64,000 nt of DNA from an uncultured Anaerolineae bacterium (GTDB lineage Bacteria > Chloroflexota > Anaerolineae > J036 > Brachytrichaceae). Positions 58,427-64,000 of this stretch are shown one piece after another (the first letter of the stretch is position 1; the number at the start of each line of letters is the position of its first letter). Under the pieces are notes generated by a model. The model was not told where the DNA came from, did not search any database, and saw only the letters and a program-made list of their open reading frames with translations. Both the position numbers and the translations under genes were made by a program. The DNA is taken from positions 62,001 to 126,000 of the forward strand of contig CALGMA010000008.1 of NCBI GenBank assembly GCA_937959265.1. Reading direction: 5' to 3'.

Positions 58427-59974
58427 TCAGGGCGCGTCGCACTCGGCGCCAGGGAGCGGAATGCATGGCCGCTCGATGTCACTGAGCACCGCGGTGGACC
58501 GGGTCGGCGGCACGGGTTCCTGTGATTGCGGCGGCTCCTGTAATTGAGCGGTTGCCGTCGGTATTGGCGTGGGCTGTGGCGTTGGTGTGTCCACGAAGAC
58601 AGGCCGGCGAGTCGGCGTGGGCTGTGGCGTCGGCGTGTCCACGAACACCGGCTGGCGCGTCGGCGTGACCGCGATCGCTCCAGTCGTAGTCACCGTCGTC
58701 GCTGCTGTCGAGGTCAAAGCCGGCACCGGCGAGGGCGTCCAGGTCGGCGTCGCTGAGGGTGATGGCGATGGTGTGGGCGTCGGCGCCTCAGTCGGCGTTA
58801 ATGTCGGTGCGGGCGTCTCCGTCGGCGTTGTGGTAGGCGTGGATGATGACGTTGGCGTGGGCGACAATGTGGGTGTCGGTGCCGGAGGCGGTGTGTCGGT
58901 TGGCGTGATGACCACCGCAGACGTCGCCGTGGCCGTGGTCGTTTCAGTTAGGCTGAGCACCGCAGGGGGCTGTGCGTTGCCGGGCAGCATGATGGCGGTC
59001 GCATCGTCACTGGTTGGGCGGCCGGGCAATGTGCCGAGCGCGCTCGCCAACATCAGGCCGATGCCGCCGCACAGTACGAATATCACGAAGGCGAGCCCGG
59101 CGATTGCGCCGACGTATGCGCCGCGGATGGGCGACCGGCCGATGGTGATGTCGGGTGAGCGGCGGCGGGCGCGCCGGATGTCACGTCGAAATTCTTCGAC
59201 CGACTGGTAGCGCTCGGTAATGTCCAGACGCGTCGCCTTTTCGATTGCGTCTGCCAGCGCCGGGCTCACTTCCTTCAGATCGGGGTGGATGAGGTCGGCG
59301 CGCGGCAGCATGAACGGCGTCAGGCTGGGATCGTAGCCGGTCAGCGCGTAGAGCAGCGTTGCGCCGAGCGAGTAGATGTCGCTATAGGGACCGGTTTGCA
59401 GGTTGCCGTATTGCTCAGGCGCGGCATAGCCCGTCGTCCCCAGCGGCTCGGTGTCCGATGTTTTGCCGACTTTGACTGTGCGCGCGATGCCGAAGTCAAT
59501 CAGCTTGATCCGGCCGCTTGACGAGATGATGATGTTGCCCGGTGTCAGGTCGCGGTAGATGACTGGTGGCGTCTGGCTGTGCAGGTAGCCAAGCACGTCG
59601 CACAACTGTTCGGCGATGTCCAGGACTTGCTCTTCCGGCAGGCCGAACGCCTCTAGTTGCATGCGGTGCTGCAACGTTTCGCCCTCGGCGTATTCGGTGA
59701 TCAGCAGCGGTATGTCCCCGTTCAGCACATACTCGATCACCTGGATGATGCCGGGGTGGTGAAGCTGGGCCAGCATACGCGCTGACGCTTCGAACTGATG
59801 CAGCGCCGCCTCGCGCGATGCCGGCGTGCCCATCCCGATTTTGAACTCTTTCACCACCACGCGATGGCCGAACGCTCGCTCGTCTGTAGCGAGGTAGACA
59901 ATAGATTGCCCGCCCTCAGCGATCTTCTCGATGATGCGGTAGCGTCCGTTGATGAGTTGGCCGGTGATGAGCAT
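58427..59974 (-). CDS. Receptor-like Ser/Thr protein kinase with Thr-Pro stalk
   Basis: The 515-residue protein is a paralogue of the next kinase in the operon. Its kinase domain (about 10-275) has IAEGGQSIVYLAT, Lys42 in VVVKEF, VIYRDLTPGNIII, LIDFGIARTV and GTTGYAAPEQYG. After a membrane helix near residue 295 comes a Thr/Pro-rich extracellular tail without a recognisable folded domain. It includes two tandem 16-residue units (RQPVFVDTPTPQPTP and RRPVFVDTPTPQPTP) that are 48-bp repeats in the DNA. The short tail has two Cys at the end (RPCIPLPGAECDAP). It lies between the FHA/zinc-ribbon gene and the second kinase. Confidence 0.88.
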   Translation of the reverse strand: MLITGQLINGRYRIIEKIAEGGQSIVYLATDERAFGHRVVVKEFKIGMGTPASREAALHQFEASARMLAQLHHPGIIQVIEYVLNGDIPLLITEYAEGETLQHRMQLEAFGLPEEQVLDIAEQLCDVLGYLHSQTPPVIYRDLTPGNIIISSSGRIKLIDFGIARTVKVGKTSDTEPLGTTGYAAPEQYGNLQTGPYSDIYSLGATLLYALTGYDPSLTPFMLPRADLIHPDLKEVSPALADAIEKATRLDITERYQSVEEFRRDIRRARRRSPDITIGRSPIRGAYVGAIAGLAFVIFVLCGGIGLMLASALGTLPGRPTSDDATAIMLPGNAQPPAVLSLTETTTATATSAVVITPTDTPPPAPTPTLSPTPTSSSTPTTTPTETPAPTLTPTEAPTPTPSPSPSATPTWTPSPVPALTSTAATTVTTTGAIAVTPTRQPVFVDTPTPQPTPTRRPVFVDTPTPQPTPIPTATAQLQEPPQSQEPVPPTRSTAVLSDIERPCIPLPGAECDAP

Positions 59975-60031
59975 GGCGGGTGAGTGTGGCCGGCGTGCGC
60001 CGACTGTCGGCTTGCCCGCGTCGGGCGTGGG

Positions 60032-60610
60032 TTAGCCTTGCATGTCGAAGGTGACGACACACCGGCCGAGCTCGATCCGATCCCCCGGACACAATAGGAC
60101 AGGCTGACCGGTTTCGATGCGCGTGCCGTTAATCCTTGTCCAGTTCGTCGCTGTGACGCTGACGATCGTCGGCTGATTGCCAGCAGTCAGCATGATGCGT
60201 GCATGCCGCCGCGACACTGTGCGATCCGAATCGTATGGCGTCAAGTCAATGTCGGGGTGAATGTCGTTGACGGGATCTTCACGGCCGATCAGCCAGGTAT
60301 TCGTCTGGTTCGGCGGGAAGTGGATGATCGTGCCGTTGCTGCTGATCAGTCTCAGCGCGGTGCTCACGACCGGCTCGGCTGGCATCTCGCCGGCGAGCCG
60401 CACAGGCGCCGCCGGCTGAGACGGCGCCGAGACTGCTTCGAGCGGCGCACCGCATTCCCCGCAGAACTTGCTGCCGGCTGGGTTAATGTGTCCGCACTGA
60501 GTGCAGGTCAGATTGACGACCGTGAGCACCGGTTCGGACAGGCGCGTTCCGCACCGGTTGCAAAAGTGTGCCCCTTCGGGCTGCTCTGCACCACAATTCG
60601 GGCAAATCAT
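60032..60610 (-). CDS. FHA-domain protein with two N-terminal zinc ribbons
   Basis: The 192-residue soluble protein has two zinc ribbons (ICPNCGAEQPEGAHFCNRCG and LTCTQCGHINPAGSKFCGEC, residues 2-52), a short linker and an FHA domain (about 90-190) with WLIGRED, the phosphothreonine-binding SDRTVSRRHARIML and a Asn-Gly turn in TNWTRINGTRIETG. FHA domains bind phosphothreonine peptides, so this is a likely reader of the two kinases encoded directly downstream. The gap to the first kinase is 57 bases. The ribbons may mediate complex formation. Confidence 0.88.
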   Translation of the reverse strand: MICPNCGAEQPEGAHFCNRCGTRLSEPVLTVVNLTCTQCGHINPAGSKFCGECGAPLEAVSAPSQPAAPVRLAGEMPAEPVVSTALRLISSNGTIIHFPPNQTNTWLIGREDPVNDIHPDIDLTPYDSDRTVSRRHARIMLTAGNQPTIVSVTATNWTRINGTRIETGQPVLLCPGDRIELGRCVVTFDMQG

Positions 60611-60644
60611 CTTGCTTTCTCCCGAACTCGATAGCCCCTTCGCT

Positions 60645-60675
60645 TCGGACGCAGCGTGCTCGCTATCGCGTCCGA
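60645..60675. other. Hairpin between the VWA-FHA and FHA genes
   Basis: TCGGACGC (60645-60652) pairs with GCGTCCGA (60668-60675), and inside it AGCG pairs with CGCT. No T run follows on the minus strand, so it is more likely an mRNA-processing or stability element than a terminator. The 158-base gap holds nothing else I can identify. Confidence 0.4.
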
Positions 60676-60768
60676 CAACTCATTAGTCGTTTGGCAATTC
60701 TTCAGCTGCATGTCAAAACGATATTGCGGTGCTAGCTGCACGGCGGCGAGAATTAGCCAAAAAGGCGC

Positions 60769-62724
60769 TTACGAGTTCAACCGTTGCGTCCTCCGGCCTT
60801 GTTGAAAGATCAGCTTCGTCATACCCACCTCGATCTCGGCATCCTCCGGCAGCGGTGTGCGCGTCTTGATCGGGAGTGGCAGTCGATTTACACGTGTGCC
60901 GTTGGCCGTGCCTTCGTCGAGGATGTAGAACTGTTGCGTGGCCGGGTCACGTATGATTTGGAAGTGACGGCTCGATACATATGGATCGCTCATCAACACG
61001 ACCTCGCACTGCGAGGGATCGCGGCCGACCCACACGGTATCCGACCCGACCGGTAACGACGTGCCGGTCATCGGACCAGACACCACCTTGAGTTCGGCGA
61101 TTGGTTGGCGGTTCAAGCCCAACCGCTGCGTGACCATGCGAATACCGCTCTGCACGCCCTTCGACATGTTCGCGCGGAGCACGGCGAATTGATCACTGTA
61201 GCGGCGGTTCATAATGATCAGGGCCGCGATCAGACCGAGCGTGATGAGCGCCAGGCCGCACAAGCTGGCGGCCAGGGCAGTGTTCTGGCGCAGCCACTGG
61301 TCGAACGATGGCGCTTCGGTGGGCACAAAAGGTATGGCCGGCACAGAGGCCACCTGGAGCGTTGTGCGCACCGATGGGCTGTTGCTCGTCGTCTCGAGGT
61401 ACGAATCTGTGGCGACGGCTTGGAAGGCATACGGGAGCGTCTTGGTCACGACGCTGCGGTCTTCCTTCGGTGGTTGCCAGACCAGCTCGTAGGGCGGTGC
61501 GTCTACCCGTCCGATGGATGTGCCGTTGGCGAAGAACTCGATGCTTACGTTGCGCGCTCGGCCGTCGGGGAAGTCCACCTGCGCAGTGATCGTGATCGGT
61601 GGCGCGGGTTCGGCGGTCTCCTGGAAGAAGGTTTCGCCTTCCGGCGGGGCGAGCAGCCTGACTGTAGGCGGCCTGAGCGTGGACGCGAAGCGCACCTCTG
61701 CTGTGTCGCTGCCGAGTTGGGTGTTTACCGTCAGCCGTGCCGAGTGCTCGCCAGCTGGCTTGATGCTGGTGAAGCGCAAAATATACTGCGACCGCTGTGA
61801 GTCTACGCGGCTGTACAAGGCGCGCAGTTGCTCTTCGGCCTGCGCCAGCGGCACGCTCGAATCCAGCAGTACGTAGCCGCCGTTGGTCTGCGCTGCCAGC
61901 GCGCTCATGTTCGTGAACTCGCGTGGGCTGCGCTGGTTGACCTGCACGGCGAAGATGGAGACACCAGCTTCGTTGGCCCGCCGCAGGATGTCACCGCGGA
62001 TGCCTTCGTCGCTGAACTTGTTGTCGGCGCCGTCGGAGAACAGCAGGATGATCTTGCGACGCTGGGCGAGCGCTTCGCGCGTAGCGGCGTCAGGGTTGCG
62101 CGTCAGCAGGTTGAGCGCCTGGTTGAGGCCATCGAACAACGCCGAAGTGCGCTCTACCGGCAATTGCGGAATCGCCTCCAACTGGGAGGTGATAGCGCCG
62201 AGGTCATTGGTAGGCGGGATGAGCGCAGCGATCTTGTTGTCGCCCGTGCCGGTGGTGACCACCAGGCCGACGTAGTCTTTGCCGCCACTGTTTGCCGAGA
62301 CCGCTTGCATGAATTGCTGCGCGACGCGGCGGACGTTCTCGGTGTTGATCACGTTGTAGTCGCGCGTGTTGTTGAGGCCGGCCAGGTCGGCCACGATCAT
62401 TGCGCCGATGCCCGCGTTGTCCGATTCGACGCCGGTGATGGGAATCGGGCTGTTATCGGCCAGGTTGGTGAGCGTGAAGTTCTGCGCCGTCAACCCGGTC
62501 GCAGCGCTGCCGTCCGGCCACACGACCGAGGCTGTAATCGTGTAGTCCGGAGCGCGTGTGCTGTCCACCTGCTTCACCTCGAGCGTGGGCCCGCCGGTTT
62601 GTGCAGCAGCCGGATAAGGCAGGAGTGCGGTTCCAAAGATGAGCGAAGCCAGCGCGGCGACGACGGGGGCGCGCTGCCAGGTCAGTTTGATCATTTCTAC
62701 GTTGTTTTTCTTGAACATCTTCAT
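60769..62724 (-). CDS. Membrane protein with extracellular VWA domain and cytoplasmic FHA domain
   Basis: The 651-residue protein has a signal peptide ending near LLPYPAAAQ, an extracellular VWA-like domain (about 85-300), an Ig-like domain, a membrane helix near residue 485 (LAASLCGLALITLGLIAALI) and a cytoplasmic FHA domain (about 545-640) with VWVGRDPSQCEVVL, SSRHFQII and DEGTANGTRVN. The usual MIDAS motif DxSxS is replaced by DLAGL, although a later SDGADN is present, so metal binding may be lost. ATGs at 62724 and 62694 are both possible starts. The topology could link an external adhesion or ligand signal to phosphothreonine binding inside. Confidence 0.85.
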   Translation of the reverse strand: MKMFKKNNVEMIKLTWQRAPVVAALASLIFGTALLPYPAAAQTGGPTLEVKQVDSTRAPDYTITASVVWPDGSAATGLTAQNFTLTNLADNSPIPITGVESDNAGIGAMIVADLAGLNNTRDYNVINTENVRRVAQQFMQAVSANSGGKDYVGLVVTTGTGDNKIAALIPPTNDLGAITSQLEAIPQLPVERTSALFDGLNQALNLLTRNPDAATREALAQRRKIILLFSDGADNKFSDEGIRGDILRRANEAGVSIFAVQVNQRSPREFTNMSALAAQTNGGYVLLDSSVPLAQAEEQLRALYSRVDSQRSQYILRFTSIKPAGEHSARLTVNTQLGSDTAEVRFASTLRPPTVRLLAPPEGETFFQETAEPAPPITITAQVDFPDGRARNVSIEFFANGTSIGRVDAPPYELVWQPPKEDRSVVTKTLPYAFQAVATDSYLETTSNSPSVRTTLQVASVPAIPFVPTEAPSFDQWLRQNTALAASLCGLALITLGLIAALIIMNRRYSDQFAVLRANMSKGVQSGIRMVTQRLGLNRQPIAELKVVSGPMTGTSLPVGSDTVWVGRDPSQCEVVLMSDPYVSSRHFQIIRDPATQQFYILDEGTANGTRVNRLPLPIKTRTPLPEDAEIEVGMTKLIFQQGRRTQRLNS

Positions 62725-62871
62725 CTCAGCTACTTCTCATGAATCGGATCAGCGCCTCTTTATCGAGTGAGTGCTGAGACCTCAGAAGACTACCAGAGTT
62801 ATGCGCGAAAACCTGACACGAACGTGACGGTTCGCGCGCATGATGGCCTTGATTCTAACCAAGTGTATTCC

Positions 62872-64000
62872 TCACAAGAATCTGCCGATCGCAACGGCGA
62901 TATTATCCTCGCCCCCATTGGCATTGGCTAGATCTACGAGGCGATCACAGGCGATTTGTGCATTCGAAGAAAAGATTAACACATCTCGCATCGCCTCGTC
63001 GCGCACCATTTCCCACAGGCCATCCGAGCACACCATCAGCCAATCGCCCGGCTGCAGATGCACCGGCTCATATGCGTCGGATACGCCGGTCTTGGGGTCG
63101 CCCAACGACCGGTAGATCAGGCTGCGTTCTGGATGAGTGTAGCGGTCTTCATCGCGCAGCACGCCGGCGTCTACCAGCGACTGGACGAGTGAATGGTCCT
63201 TCGAGAGGCGGATGAGTGGGCCGTCCTCTTGTGAGCGCCACAGATAGATGCGGCTGTCACCGACGTTGCCTAAGTAGGCCTTGTCGTCTACCACCAGGGC
63301 GAAGGCGAGTGTGGAGCCCATCTGATTCCCGCGGCGACTGCCTTCGGCGACGATCAGGTCATTGATGTCCTTGACGGTGTGCAGCACCCAGGAATTGATC
63401 TCGGCGGGCGAGCGTTTTTTGCCGGAGGCGAACAACTGCTGCGCTGCCTCCACCAGGGTGCGGATGGCGATCTCGCTGGCGACTTCGCCGGCTTCCACGC
63501 CGCCCATGCCGTCGGCGACGGCCAGTAGGATGGGCTTGCGCCGTGGTTTACCGTCGCTCGATGGGTCAGGCGTGATCTCGATGGCGCACACGTTGTCCTC
63601 GTTTTCGGCGCGCACCATGCCGGTGCTCGTCGCGTGGCCGAGTTCGGCTTCCAGGCCGTCGCCATGATGGGCTGCGTCGGCCTTGGCGCGCCGCAGCCCA
63701 CCCAGTAGCATCGCTGCGCTGATCCGTTCGCGTGGGTCGGCTGCCCGGCGCAGGGCATAGCGCACATGCGATTGCGCTTCGACCAGCCGGGTGTGCGCGA
63801 GCGCCGAACATAGCGCGCGAACGTCGGCATAAGCGGCGTCGGGGTTATCCTCCAGCAAGATGAGCGTGCCGAGGTTGCGCCAGTGCGCGCCGCCGGCGTT
63901 CACGCCAATGTGCTGCAACACGGCATCGTCATCGGCCAGGCCGAGCGCTACGCCGCACTGATGCAGCGCGTCCAGCCCCTCCGCCAGTTGTTCAAACCAC
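62872..64000 (-). CDS. PP2C-type protein phosphatase fused to a degenerate kinase-like region (5' end outside window)
   Basis: The frame is open to the right edge of the window, so the N-terminus is missing. The last 240 residues form a PP2C phosphatase with all metal-site motifs: TGMVRAENEDNVC, VADGMGGVEAGEVAS, YLGNVGDSRIYLW, MVCSDGLWEMVRDE and NGGEDNIAVAIGRFL. The preceding residues (WFEQLAEGLDALHQCGVALG, then NAGGAHWRNLGTLIL and ADVRALCSALAHT) follow the order of a kinase C-lobe but lack HRD and DFG, which suggests a pseudokinase. A GTG at 63919-63921 could start a shorter protein. It would reverse the action of the kinases encoded downstream. The gap to the VWA-FHA gene is 147 bases. Confidence 0.85.
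   Translation of the reverse strand, partial: WFEQLAEGLDALHQCGVALGLADDDAVLQHIGVNAGGAHWRNLGTLILLEDNPDAAYADVRALCSALAHTRLVEAQSHVRYALRRAADPRERISAAMLLGGLRRAKADAAHHGDGLEAELGHATSTGMVRAENEDNVCAIEITPDPSSDGKPRRKPILLAVADGMGGVEAGEVASEIAIRTLVEAAQQLFASGKKRSPAEINSWVLHTVKDINDLIVAEGSRRGNQMGSTLAFALVVDDKAYLGNVGDSRIYLWRSQEDGPLIRLSKDHSLVQSLVDAGVLRDEDRYTHPERSLIYRSLGDPKTGVSDAYEPVHLQPGDWLMVCSDGLWEMVRDEAMRDVLIFSSNAQIACDRLVDLANANGGEDNIAVAIGRFL

Noticed and set aside
58568..58670. Direct 48-bp repeats considered as a mobile or regulatory repeat
   Set aside because: They are in-frame tandem copies of a 16-residue Thr/Pro unit in the extracellular tail of a kinase.

Overview
The window is GC-rich, densely coded bacterial chromosome with no phage, transposase, rRNA or tRNA gene that I could see. 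The gene content suggests a Chloroflexota bacterium of the Anaerolineae/Chloroflexia type. The grounds are a mevalonate-pathway set with archaeal-type thiolase, HMG-CoA synthase and DUF35 protein, Ser/Thr kinases with Thr-Pro-rich stalks, zinc-ribbon and FHA membrane proteins, SH3b lipoproteins, heptameric short repeats, and many starts placed 7-9 nt after a TATAAT-like box with no Shine-Dalgarno. The taxon is an inference from content; no marker tree was possible.

Layout. 1-6.1 kb: the end of thyX, an MFS transporter, a SufT-like DUF59 protein, a Lys/Ala-rich histone-like peptide, secD-secF, and a bicarbonate-transporter pair sbtA-sbtB. 6.1-14.9 kb: a secreted alpha/beta hydrolase (minus strand), then a plus-strand run of subtilase, esterase, ATP-grasp enzyme, circularly permuted ATP-grasp enzyme, GCS2-type carboxylate-amine ligase and a mevalonate-(di)phosphate decarboxylase homologue. 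The ligase run looks like a small amide- or peptide-forming pathway of unknown product. 14.9-20.7 kb (minus): GT2, 2-hydroxyacid dehydrogenase, CAP-domain protein, GT39-type transferase, radC. 20.7-30.5 kb (plus): zinc-ribbon membrane protein, PolX-PHP polymerase, a cytochrome cd1 nitrite reductase (NirS) with an extra N-terminal cytochrome c domain, DUF1361 protein, uronate isomerase, ferritin, SppA. 30.5-34.9 kb (minus): DUF1232 protein and two membrane-anchored coiled-coil proteins, one ending in helix-hairpin-helix modules and carrying a perfect 78-bp internal repeat.

35.0-36.5 kb: an AcuI/YhdH-type reductase followed by a two-TM thioredoxin-like gene with an in-frame TGA exactly at the first position of the CxxC motif (UxxC). 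The frame stays open through an intact thioredoxin C-terminal half, and a SECIS-like hairpin follows the TGA. This is the strongest candidate for something undescribed in the window: a membrane-anchored selenocysteine thioredoxin that automatic callers would truncate. 36.6-45.9 kb (minus): YraN, a membrane protein, purH, purN, an SH3b lipoprotein, a membrane protein and a three-subunit molybdenum hydroxylase. 46.2-55.0 kb (plus): class A penicillin-binding protein, MFS protein, GNAT acetyltransferase, mutM, then the HMG-CoA synthase, thiolase and DUF35 operon behind a leader rich in inverted repeats. 55.2-64.0 kb (minus): a phospho-signalling block with a zinc-ribbon membrane protein, two receptor-like Ser/Thr kinases, an FHA/zinc-ribbon protein, a VWA-TM-FHA protein and a PP2C phosphatase fused to a degenerate kinase-like N-terminus that runs off the window. 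Kinases, phosphatase and phosphothreonine-reading FHA proteins together form a plausible write-erase-read circuit.
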